Shown here piece by piece: positions 15,760-23,725 of a DNA stretch of 64,000 nt. The stretch comes from Alphaproteobacteria bacterium. Its GTDB lineage: Bacteria; Pseudomonadota; Alphaproteobacteria; CALKHQ01. Position numbers and translations under genes: made by a program. The notes beneath the pieces are model-generated. The model saw nothing but the letters and a program-made list of their open reading frames with translations, made no database searches and was not told where the DNA came from. The stretch's first letter is position 1. The number at the start of each line of letters is the position of its first letter. The stretch covers positions 1 through 64,000 of the forward strand of contig JAWKYB010000008.1 in the NCBI GenBank assembly GCA_041396705.1, given 5' to 3'.

Positions 15760-18700
15760 GTGGCATTCACCGACCGGTTCATCCTGCGGCCGGTGCTGGC
15801 CAGCGTGGTCAGCCTGCTGATCCTGCTGGTCGGCGGCGTCGCCGGGTTCAGCCTGCAGGTGCGCCAGTATCCGGAGCTGACCAACACCACGATCTCGATC
15901 ACAACAGCCTACCCGGGCGCGAATGCGGACCTGATCAAGGGCTTCATCACCACGCCGATCGAACAGGCCGTGGCCAGCGCGGAAGGCATCGACACGCTGG
16001 TCTCGACGTCGCGGCAGAACGTCTCGACGGTAACCTTGAATCTCAGGCTCGGCGCCGATCCCGACCGGGCTGTGGCCGACGTGCTCTCCAAGGTCAACCA
16101 GGTCGCCGGCGTCCTGCCGCGCGAGGCCAACGACCCGGTGGTGACGAAGCAGACCGGCGACGGCTTTGCCCTGATGTACCTGTCGTTCAACTCCGAACAG
16201 ATGGGCGCCTCGCAGATCACCGACTACATCAGCCGGGTGGTGCAGCCGACGCTGCAGACCATCGACGGCGTCGCCAACGCCCAGATCCTTGGCGGCCAGG
16301 TCTTCGCGATGCGGGTCTGGCTGGACCCGGGGCGAATGGCGGCGTTCGACGTGACGCCCGGCGAGGTCGGCGCCGCGCTGGCGGCCAACAACTTCACGAC
16401 CGCCGCCGGCCAACTGAAGAACGCCTATACCCAGACCGGCATCGACGCCGTCACGGCCCTGGACGATGCCGACGCCTTCGGCCAGCTGGTCGTCGCCAGC
16501 CGCGGCGACACGCTGATCCGGATCAGCGATGTCGCCACCGTGGATCTCGGCCCGCAGAACGTGGACTCGTCGACCGTTTTCGACGGGCTGAAGGCCGTGT
16601 TCATCGGGATCTACGCGACGCCCAGCGCCAACCCGCTGACCGTGATCAACGACGTGCGCGCGGCGTTTCCCGGGATCCAGGCACAGCTGCCGCCGACGAT
16701 CGCCGGCGCGATCGCCTATGACGCGACCGAGTTCATCCGCGCCTCGATCGACGAGGTCGCCGTCACCCTCGGCGAAGCCGCACTCATCGTCATCGTCGTC
16801 ATCTTCCTGTTCCTCGGCGACCTGCGCTCCACCCTGATCCCGGTCGTCACCATACCGCTGTCGCTGGTCGGCGTACTGATCGTGCTGCTGGCGCTCGGCT
16901 ACTCGATCAACCTGATCACCTTGCTCGCGCTGGTCCTGGCCATCGGTCTGGTGGTCGACGACGCCATCGTCGTGGTCGAGAACATCTATCGCCATGTCGA
17001 GGACGGCATGCCGCCGATGCAGGCGGCGCTGCGCGGCGCGCGCGAGATCGTCATGCCGGTGATCTCGATGACGATCACGCTCGCAGCGGTCTATGCGCCG
17101 ATCGGCTTCGTCGGCGGCCTGACCGGCGCGCTGTTCCGCGAGTTCGCCTTCACACTGGCCGGGTCGGTGTTCGTCTCGGGCGTGATCGCGCTGACGCTGT
17201 CGCCGATGATGTGCGCACGCCTGCTCAAGCACCGGCCCGGCGGGCGTGGCGGCGCGCGCGGCTTCGCGGGCGCGCTCGACCGCATGTTCGCCGCGCTGCG
17301 TCGCCGCTACCAGCGGCGGCTGCACCGCACCCTCAACTTCCGCGCGCTGACACTGCTGGTGCTGGTCGGCATCACCGTATTCACCGGCCTGCTCTACCTC
17401 ACCACGCCGCAGGAGCTGGCGCCGGAGGAAGACCAGGGCGTGCTGCTGACCCTGGTCAAGACACCCCAATATGCCAACCTCGACTATCTGGAGGCCTCCA
17501 CCGACCTGCTGCAAAGGGTCAGTGGCCAGATTCCGGAACGGGAGCACTTCTTCGGCATCAACGGCCTTGGCGATGTCCACAGCGGCTTCGCCGGCCTGAT
17601 CCTGCAGCCCTGGGCAGAGCGGGACCGGAGCGCGAAGGAAATCCTGCAGTCGCTGCAGGCGCCGCTCGCCACCGTGCCCGCCGCACAGATCCTCGCGTTC
17701 TCGCCGCCGCCATTGCCCGGGTCGACCGGCGGTACACCGGTGCAGTTCGTGGTGACCACGATCGGCGACCAGCGCCAGCTGGCGGAGACCGTCGAAGCGC
17801 TGCAACTGGCGGCGCTGCAGAGCGGCCTGTTCATCTTCACCGACACCGACCTGAAGTTCGACACGCCGCAAGTCCGTCTGACGGTGAACCAGGACAAGGC
17901 CAACCTGCTGGGCGTCACCATGCAGGACATCGGCAGCACGCTGTCGACCCTGCTGGGCGGCAACTATGTCAATCGCTTCAATCTGTACGGCCGCAGCTAT
18001 CAGGTCATCCCGCAGGTGCCGCGCGATGCGCGGCAGACGGCCGACTGGCTCGGCCGGTTCCGGGTCCGCGCCGGCGACGGCACCCAGATACCGCTGTCGA
18101 CGGTGGTCGACATCGCCGGCGCCGTGCAACCCAACGCCCTGACCACCTTCCAGCAGCTCAACGCGGCCACCCTGTCCGGGGTGCCGTTCCCGGGCCGGAC
18201 GCTGGGCGAGGCGCTGGAGTTCCTGGAGACGACGGCGCAGACGACGCTGCCCGACGGCTTCACATACGATTTCCAGGGCCAGAGCCGGCAATACGTCCAG
18301 GAGGGCAACACGCTCGCGCTGACCTTCGTATTCGCGCTGGTCGTCATCTTCCTGGTCCTGGCCGCCCAGTTCGAGAGCTTCCGCGACCCGCTCACCATCC
18401 TGATCGCCCTGCCCACCTCGATGTTCGGCGCCCTGCTGCCGCTGAACGTGATGGGGCTGATGGGGCAGGCCAGCATCAACATCTACTCGCAGATCGGGCT
18501 GGTCACGCTGGTCGGACTGATTTCCAAGCACGGTATCCTGATGGTCGAGTTCGCCAACAAGCTGCAGGAACAGGGGATGTCGCGCCGCGAGGCCATCGAG
18601 ACCGCGGCCGGTGTGCGCCTGCGGCCGATCCTGATGACCACGGCCGCAATGGTCGTCGCCATGGTCCCGCTGCTGACTGCGACCGGCGCCGGCGCGGCGA

Positions 18701-18858
18701 GCCGGTTCAACATCGGCGTGGTCATCGCCGCCGGCATGACGATCGGCACCCTGTTCACACTGTTCGTGACTCCTGCGGTCTACACCCTGATCGCGCGCGA
18801 TCACAGCCGCAGGCCCGGTGCGGAATCCGTGGCCCGGCCGGCGGCCGAGCCGTCCTGA
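15760..18858 (+). CDS. RND multidrug-type efflux permease (HAE1 family)
   Basis: 1032 residues, normal for AcrB/MexB-like proton antiporters. The first helix is at about 10-30, the first porter domain at about 40-330, and TM2-6 contain the proton-relay GLVVDDAIVVVEN with its paired aspartates. The second porter domain (about 560-860) and TM8-12 complete the internal duplication. The GTG at 15760 gives the family N-terminus (AFTDRFILRPVLASV) and lies five bases after the adaptor stop, so it was preferred over the long upstream extension. The pump probably exports hydrophobic drugs or solvents. Its periplasmic loops resemble those of the MexF/MdtB class only generally. Confidence 0.93.
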   Translation: MAFTDRFILRPVLASVVSLLILLVGGVAGFSLQVRQYPELTNTTISITTAYPGANADLIKGFITTPIEQAVASAEGIDTLVSTSRQNVSTVTLNLRLGADPDRAVADVLSKVNQVAGVLPREANDPVVTKQTGDGFALMYLSFNSEQMGASQITDYISRVVQPTLQTIDGVANAQILGGQVFAMRVWLDPGRMAAFDVTPGEVGAALAANNFTTAAGQLKNAYTQTGIDAVTALDDADAFGQLVVASRGDTLIRISDVATVDLGPQNVDSSTVFDGLKAVFIGIYATPSANPLTVINDVRAAFPGIQAQLPPTIAGAIAYDATEFIRASIDEVAVTLGEAALIVIVVIFLFLGDLRSTLIPVVTIPLSLVGVLIVLLALGYSINLITLLALVLAIGLVVDDAIVVVENIYRHVEDGMPPMQAALRGAREIVMPVISMTITLAAVYAPIGFVGGLTGALFREFAFTLAGSVFVSGVIALTLSPMMCARLLKHRPGGRGGARGFAGALDRMFAALRRRYQRRLHRTLNFRALTLLVLVGITVFTGLLYLTTPQELAPEEDQGVLLTLVKTPQYANLDYLEASTDLLQRVSGQIPEREHFFGINGLGDVHSGFAGLILQPWAERDRSAKEILQSLQAPLATVPAAQILAFSPPPLPGSTGGTPVQFVVTTIGDQRQLAETVEALQLAALQSGLFIFTDTDLKFDTPQVRLTVNQDKANLLGVTMQDIGSTLSTLLGGNYVNRFNLYGRSYQVIPQVPRDARQTADWLGRFRVRAGDGTQIPLSTVVDIAGAVQPNALTTFQQLNAATLSGVPFPGRTLGEALEFLETTAQTTLPDGFTYDFQGQSRQYVQEGNTLALTFVFALVVIFLVLAAQFESFRDPLTILIALPTSMFGALLPLNVMGLMGQASINIYSQIGLVTLVGLISKHGILMVEFANKLQEQGMSRREAIETAAGVRLRPILMTTAAMVVAMVPLLTATGAGAASRFNIGVVIAAGMTIGTLFTLFVTPAVYTLIARDHSRRPGAESVARPAAEPS

Positions 18859-18983
18859 ACGTCGCATCGGCGCTGCCGCTCGTGGCTTGACCCTGCCGGA
18901 CGGGCACGCATAAATGACGGCCGCAGTTCCCGGCCGAATCCCGTCTGCGGGATTGCCGCGGTCCGGAGTTGAAGGGAGCACCG

Positions 18984-19583
18984 ATGTCGACGCAGAGCCG
19001 CAGCCTGCCACCCTATATGAATGTCGTCTGGCCGACCCGGGCGGAACCGCAGTCGCGCCTGCTGCGCGCCGTGATCCTGGCCGTCGTCGGCTCCGCACTG
19101 CTGGCGATCTCGGCGCATGTCAAGGTGCCGTTCTACCCGGTGCCGATGACGCTGCAGACCGGCGTGGTGCTGCTGATCGGGCTGGCCTACGGCTGGAAGC
19201 TGGGCGTCGCCACGGTGGCGCTGTACCTGGTCGAGGGCGCGGTCGGCCTGCCCGTGTTCACCAGCGGCGTCGGCCTCGCCTATCTGGCCGGACCGACCGG
19301 CGGCTACCTCGCCGGCTTCATCGTCGCTGCCGCCATCACCGGCTGGGCGGCCGAACGTGCGCCGCACTGGCTGGCGCTGATCGCCGCCGTCGTCGTCGCC
19401 GAGATCTGCATCTTCATGCTCGGCGTCGGCTACCTGTCCACGCTGATCGGCTTCGATGCGGCGGTGGAGAACGGCCTGGTGCCGTTCGTCTACGGCGACA
19501 TCCTGAAGACCGCCGCCGCCGTTGCGCTGGCCCTCGCCGGCCGCCGCCACGTGCAGGCCTGGCTGGCGCGCGGCCAGGGCTGA
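18984..19583 (+). CDS. bioY: Biotin transporter S component BioY
   Basis: 199 residues and about six membrane helices. BioY is the biotin-binding component of energy-coupling-factor transporters and can work alone in some bacteria. Diagnostic stretches are VKVPFYPVPMTLQTGVVLLIGLAYG (positions about 42-66), EGAVGLPVFTSG and AGPTGGYLAGF, plus a late Asp/Lys pair (GDILKTAAAVALA). No bioM/bioN energising genes and no biotin synthesis genes are nearby, so it is a solitary BioY here. GAAGGGAG ten bases upstream selects the ATG at 18984 over the in-frame TTG at 18969. Confidence 0.93.
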   Translation: MSTQSRSLPPYMNVVWPTRAEPQSRLLRAVILAVVGSALLAISAHVKVPFYPVPMTLQTGVVLLIGLAYGWKLGVATVALYLVEGAVGLPVFTSGVGLAYLAGPTGGYLAGFIVAAAITGWAAERAPHWLALIAAVVVAEICIFMLGVGYLSTLIGFDAAVENGLVPFVYGDILKTAAAVALALAGRRHVQAWLARGQG

Positions 19584-19650
19584 TCCCGGCCCGAACCGGG
19601 CGGCGCATCCGGCGCCGCCAGGCACGCATCCGTCGAGCGGGGGAACGGCC

Positions 19651-20469
19651 ATGGCCGCACGGTTCTGGGACGACCTGAGCGATTCCGACCGGGAGATCGC
19701 CTACAGCCCGCGCCATGGCGTGCCCGACGCCGAGCGGATCATCGAAGGCTGGCTGTCGCGCTCGGCCGCGATCGCGGCGGAGAGCCCGCCGGAGACGGTC
19801 GCCTACGGCGACGGCGGCCGGCACCGGCTGCACCTGTTCCCGCTTGCCGACCCGGCGGCGCCGACCTGCTTCTTCATCCATGGCGGCTACTGGCAGTCGC
19901 GCGAGCCGAAGGACTTCTACTTCCTGGCCCGCGACCTCAACGCCGCCGGCTTCAGCGTCATCCTGCCCGGCTACGACCTGTGCCCCGACGTGCGGCTGGC
20001 CGAGATCTGCGTCCAGCTCGAGCGGGCCTACGATGCCGCCCATGCGCGAGTCGGCCGGCCGATGCTGGTCGGCGGCCATTCCGCCGGCGGTCACCTTTGC
20101 GGCTGGCTGATGACCCGGCCCGGCAACCGCGACCGTATCGCCGCCGGCCTGCCGGTGTCCGGCGTGTTCGAGCCGGAGCCGCTGATCGGCACCTGGATCA
20201 ACGACAAGGTCGGCATGGACGCGGCCGAGGCGGAGCGCTGCTCGGCGATGCGCGCGCCGGTGGCCGCGCTGTGCCCGACCCGCACGCTGGTCGGCGGGGC
20301 GGAGAGCCGGCAGTTCCACCTGCAGGCCGAGCTGTGGACCGACAAGCTGAAGGCGGCCGGCGCCGATGCCGACTGGATCTCGGTCACCGGCTGCAACCAC
20401 TTCGACATCCTCGACCACGTGCCGGACCACGCCCGCGGGGTGTGGGGCCGGGTCGACGGCCGCGCCTGA
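19651..20469 (+). CDS. Alpha/beta hydrolase, kynurenine formamidase-like
   Basis: 272 residues. The oxyanion-hole motif HGGYW (in CFFIHGGYWQSR), the nucleophile elbow GHSAGGHL and the late catalytic histidine in GCNHFDILDHV match the animal/yeast-type arylformamidase branch, which hydrolyses N-formylkynurenine. Other short acyl or carbamate substrates are possible. No other tryptophan-degradation genes are nearby, so the role is inferred from motifs only. The ATG at 19651 lies after CGGGGGAACGG, a plausible ribosome site. It is convergent with the SulP gene across a 39-base gap. Confidence 0.8.
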   Translation: MAARFWDDLSDSDREIAYSPRHGVPDAERIIEGWLSRSAAIAAESPPETVAYGDGGRHRLHLFPLADPAAPTCFFIHGGYWQSREPKDFYFLARDLNAAGFSVILPGYDLCPDVRLAEICVQLERAYDAAHARVGRPMLVGGHSAGGHLCGWLMTRPGNRDRIAAGLPVSGVFEPEPLIGTWINDKVGMDAAEAERCSAMRAPVAALCPTRTLVGGAESRQFHLQAELWTDKLKAAGADADWISVTGCNHFDILDHVPDHARGVWGRVDGRA

Positions 20470-20508
20470 GCCGCGGCCCGACCTGACTGTCGCGGCCCTG
20501 CGCCGGGG

Positions 20509-22272
20509 CTATTTCGCCGCCATCAGCCCGACCGGGGCGCCGAGCGCATCGGCCGCCTGCAGGGTCTCCACCGCCTCGTGCGTGCTGAGGAAGACGCGGC
20601 CGGGCTGCATGTGTTCCAGCAGATGGCTGCGCTGCAGCCGGTCCATCACCGGGCCCTTGACCTCGGCCAGGTGGAAGGTCACGCCCGCCGCCTTCAGCGA
20701 TTCGATCAGCGTTTCCAGCGACTCCAGCGCGCTGAGGTCGATGACGTTGACCGCGCTGCAGATCAGCACCACGTGGCGCAGCTGCGGGCGCTCGGCCGCC
20801 TCGGCGGCGATGGTGGTCTCCAGGAAGCGGGCATTGGCGAAGAACAGGCTCTCGTCGATGCGGATCAGCAGCATCGACGGGTCGGTCCGTACCGCGTGCC
20901 GCTTGACGTTGCGGAAGTGCTCGGTGTCGCCGACCCGGCCGACGATGGCGTAGTGCGGTCGCGCGGTGCGCCACATCAGCAGCCCCAGCGACACGCCGAG
21001 GCCGATCAGGATGCCGGTCTCCACGTTCAGCAGCAGCACGCCGAGGAAGGTGGCCGACAGCGCCGCCGCGTCTGGCTTGTTGTAGCGCCAGGCGGTGACG
21101 AACGCCTTCACGTCGATCAGGTTGATCACCGAGACGACGATGATCGCGGCCAGCGCCGCCGGCGGCAGCGGCCGGAACAGCGGCGGCAGCACCAGCACGG
21201 TGACCGCGACCAGCGCGGCGGTGAAGATCGCCGACAGCTGGGTGACCGCGCCGGCATCGAAGTTGACGTTGGAGCGGCCGAAGCCGCCGGTGACCGGATA
21301 GCCGCCGGTGAACGCCGCCGCCAGGTTGGCCGCGCCGAGGCCGACCAGTTCGTTGTTGGCGTTGACCCGCTGGCGCCGCATGGCGCCGAGCGCGGTGGCG
21401 ACGGCGACGCTTTCCAGAAACCCGATCAGGGCGATCAGCGCGGCCGCCGGCAACAGCGCCAGCCAAAGCGCCCGGTCGAACGCCGGCAGGGTCAGCGGCG
21501 GCAGGCCGGTGGGAATGTGGCCGACCACCTTGACGCCGGCGCTCTGGTCGAGACCGAGCGCGAACACCGCCAGGGTCGCGGCGGCCTCCAGCAGCAGCGG
21601 GCCGGCGCGCACCGCGGTCTGCGCCAGCATGCGCCCGCGGCCACGGGCGAGACGCTTGGCCCTGCGCGCTGCCGGGCCGCGCAGCAGCAGCAGGAATGCG
21701 ATGCCGCCGCCGCCGATCAGCAGCGTCACCCAGTTGGTGTCGCCGAGGCGGCCGGCGAGCTCGGCGAGCAGGTCGACCACCGACTCCGACCGCGGCATCG
21801 CGATGCCGAGGATGTCCTTCAGGTTGCTGAGCCCGATGACGATGGCCGCCGCGCTGGTGAAGCCGGAGATCACCGGGTGGCTGATGAAGTTGACCAGGTG
21901 GCCGGCGCGGATCGCTGCCAGGGCCACGCTGATCAGGCCGACTTCGAGCGCCAGCACCAGCGCCGCGGCGACATAGGCATCGCTGCCGGACTCGGCCACC
22001 GGCGCCAGCGCCGCCGCGGTCAGCAGCGAGACGATTGCGACCGGGCCGACCGCCAGCGTGCGGCTGGTGCCGAACACGGCATAGGCGAGCAGCGGTGCGA
22101 TGCTGGCGTAGAGCCCGGCCTGCGGCGGCATGCCGGCGAGCAGCGCATAGGCCATCGCCTGCGGCACGATCATGATCGCGGTGATGGTGCCGGCCATCAG
22201 GTCGCCGCCGAGATCGGCGCGCCGGTACGTCCTCAGCCAGCCGAGGATGGGCAGGATCTGGGCGGGCTTCAT
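20509..22272 (-). CDS. SulP family anion (sulfate-type) permease with STAS domain
   Basis: 587 residues. The N-terminus carries the SulP signature (PQAMAYALLAGMPPQAGLYASI) at the start of the 14-helix core, with GGYPVTGGFGRSNVN in the central anion-binding half. The cytoplasmic STAS domain (about 450-570) includes SAVNVIDLSALESLETL. Such proteins carry sulfate, bicarbonate or other anions. SulP members repeatedly neighbour BigR/SqrR repressors and sulfide-oxidation genes, so export or import of the sulfur oxyanion made by persulfide oxidation is plausible. The ATG at 22272 begins the family N-terminus; an in-frame TTG at 22353 abuts the repressor stop and is the alternative. Probably in one operon with the repressor. 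Confidence 0.9.
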   Translation of the reverse strand: MKPAQILPILGWLRTYRRADLGGDLMAGTITAIMIVPQAMAYALLAGMPPQAGLYASIAPLLAYAVFGTSRTLAVGPVAIVSLLTAAALAPVAESGSDAYVAAALVLALEVGLISVALAAIRAGHLVNFISHPVISGFTSAAAIVIGLSNLKDILGIAMPRSESVVDLLAELAGRLGDTNWVTLLIGGGGIAFLLLLRGPAARRAKRLARGRGRMLAQTAVRAGPLLLEAAATLAVFALGLDQSAGVKVVGHIPTGLPPLTLPAFDRALWLALLPAAALIALIGFLESVAVATALGAMRRQRVNANNELVGLGAANLAAAFTGGYPVTGGFGRSNVNFDAGAVTQLSAIFTAALVAVTVLVLPPLFRPLPPAALAAIIVVSVINLIDVKAFVTAWRYNKPDAAALSATFLGVLLLNVETGILIGLGVSLGLLMWRTARPHYAIVGRVGDTEHFRNVKRHAVRTDPSMLLIRIDESLFFANARFLETTIAAEAAERPQLRHVVLICSAVNVIDLSALESLETLIESLKAAGVTFHLAEVKGPVMDRLQRSHLLEHMQPGRVFLSTHEAVETLQAADALGAPVGLMAAK

Positions 22273-22353
22273 CGCGCCGGTCGTCCGTTCCCTGACATCA
22301 TGGTCGATGCACCCGTCGCATCGCACCGGTGCCGCGGCATTGATCCGTCGCAA

Positions 22354-22689
22354 TCAGGCGGGCACATCGACGGTCGCGTTCGCCGCCCGCGCCACGGGCG
22401 CGCAATAGAGCGCGTACAGCACCTCGATCACGCGGCGGGCGTCGTCGCCGGCAAGGCTGTAATGGACGGTCTGGGCCTCGCGTCGCGTCGTCACCAGCCC
22501 GTCCTTGCGCAACAGCGCCAGTTGCTGCGAGACGGTGCTCTGCCGCAGGTCCAGCGCCTCGGCCAGCGCGCCCACCGATTTCTCGCCCTGGGCGAGCTGG
22601 CACAGCAGCATCAGCCGGTTCTCGCTCGCCAGCGCCCGCATCAGATCGGCCGCCCTGCGGCTGGCCTTTTGCATGTCGTCTAAATTCAT
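22354..22689 (-). CDS. bigR: ArsR-family persulfide-sensing repressor (BigR/SqrR type)
   Basis: 111 residues, a winged helix-turn-helix of the ArsR family with recognition segment LRQSTVSQQLALLRKDGL. It has exactly two cysteines in the core, Cys30 (RLMLLCQL) and Cys96 (LYALYCAPV). They are 66 residues apart, the same spacing as the redox pair of SqrR, which links through polysulfide and releases DNA. It should repress itself, SulP and the divergent sulfide-oxidation genes. The ATG at 22689 was chosen over the one at 22707. It matches the family N-terminus, and a perfect TTGACA (22726-22721) with a -10 TATATA (22702-22697) puts the transcript start at about 22690, so the mRNA would be leaderless. 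Confidence 0.9.
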   Translation of the reverse strand: MNLDDMQKASRRAADLMRALASENRLMLLCQLAQGEKSVGALAEALDLRQSTVSQQLALLRKDGLVTTRREAQTVHYSLAGDDARRVIEVLYALYCAPVARAANATVDVPA

Positions 22690-22692
22690 ACT

Positions 22693-22726
22693 TGCGTATA
22701 TACGCATTTACGAACATATATGTCAA
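22693..22726. promoter_or_regulatory. Operator/promoter of the persulfide locus
   Basis: A perfect 14-bp palindrome, TGCGTATATACGCA (22693-22706), and a 10-bp palindrome, ACATATATGT (22714-22723), form an AT-rich island between bigR and the divergent hydrolase gene. On the minus strand TTGACA (22726-22721) and TATATA (22702-22697) are 18 bases apart; the -10 lies inside the larger palindrome. Repressor bound there would cover the bigR promoter and probably the divergent one. BigR sites are known to be AT-rich dyads overlapping -10 elements; assigning this one is inference. Confidence 0.72.
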
Positions 22727-22832
22727 CGTCTCGTTGCCGTCCGGCACGGGAAATTGATCGTCGACAATGCGTATCGGCGGAACTTCGGCCCGATTGGCCG
22801 ACCGATGGGCAAGAGCCAAGGGAGAACGCGCA

Positions 22833-23696
22833 ATGAACCCGACAGTGAAGGCCTTTTTCGACGAGGCGACGTTCACCGTGTCCTACGTGGTGTCGGACCC
22901 CGAAGGCCGCAAATGCGCCATCGTCGATTCGGTGCTGGACTACGATCCGAAGGCGGGACGTACCGCCACGGCTTCGGCGGACGCGGTCATCGCCTATGTG
23001 CGCGCGAACAACCTCGAGGTCGAGTGGATCCTCGAGACCCACGCCCATGCCGACCACCTGTCGGCGGCGCCCTATCTGAAGAAGACGCTCGGCGGCCGCA
23101 CCGCGATCGGCGAGCACATCCGCACCGTGCAGGACACCTTCAAGAAGGTGTTCAACGCGGAGGCCGGCTTTCGCACCGACGGCTCGCAGTTCGACCACCT
23201 GTTCAGGGACGGCGAGACCTTCAGGATCGGCGGGCTGGAGGGCCGGGTGATGCACACCCCGGGCCACACCCCGGCCTGCATCACCTATGTGATCGGCGAC
23301 GCCGCCTTTGTCGGCGACACCATGTTCATGCCGGACTACGGCACCGCGCGCTGCGACTTCCCGGGCGGCAATGCGGGCACGCTCTACGACTCGATCCGCA
23401 AGGTGCTGTCGCTGCCGGCCGAGACCCGGCTGTTCATGTGCCACGACTACAAGGCGCCCGGCCGCGACGCATATGCGTGGGAGACCACGGTGGCGGCGGA
23501 GCGCAGCGGCAACGTCCACGTGCGCGACGGCGTCTCCAGGGACGAGTTCGTCGCCATGCGCACCGCTCGCGACAAGACGCTGGAGATGCCGGTGCTGATC
23601 CTGCCGTCGGTGCAGGTCAACATGCGCGCCGGCCAGCTGCCCCCGGCCGAGGACAACGGCATCACCTACCTGAAGATTCCGGTGAACGCGCTCTGA
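22833..23696 (+). CDS. blh: MBL-fold persulfide dioxygenase-like hydrolase (Blh type)
   Basis: 287 residues, a metallo-beta-lactamase fold. Metal ligands are in THAHADHLSA (His70, His72, Asp74, His75), MHTPGHTPACITYV, FVGDTMF and MCHDY. The tail after PDYGTARCDFPGG is that of the Blh/ETHE1 branch, which uses a mononuclear iron to oxidise glutathione persulfide to sulfite. In BigR operons this protein removes the persulfides made by sulfide:quinone oxidoreductase. The ATG at 22833 follows CAAGGGAGAACGCGCA, a good ribosome site. A 29-base gap leads to the oxidoreductase gene. An FNR-like site with one mismatch (22754-22767) lies in its leader. Confidence 0.9.
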   Translation: MNPTVKAFFDEATFTVSYVVSDPEGRKCAIVDSVLDYDPKAGRTATASADAVIAYVRANNLEVEWILETHAHADHLSAAPYLKKTLGGRTAIGEHIRTVQDTFKKVFNAEAGFRTDGSQFDHLFRDGETFRIGGLEGRVMHTPGHTPACITYVIGDAAFVGDTMFMPDYGTARCDFPGGNAGTLYDSIRKVLSLPAETRLFMCHDYKAPGRDAYAWETTVAAERSGNVHVRDGVSRDEFVAMRTARDKTLEMPVLILPSVQVNMRAGQLPPAEDNGITYLKIPVNAL

Positions 23697-23725
23697 GCGG
23701 CGCGCATCCCTGGGGAGGCACGACG

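Noticed and set aside
15277..19098. 1273-codon minus-strand frame opposite the RND pump genes
   Set aside because: The plus strand encodes a complete adaptor and pump with all family motifs; the reverse frame has none.
22690..22707. Start of the persulfide repressor at 22707
   Set aside because: It would place the promoter -10 and the palindrome inside the coding region; the family N-terminus fits 22689.
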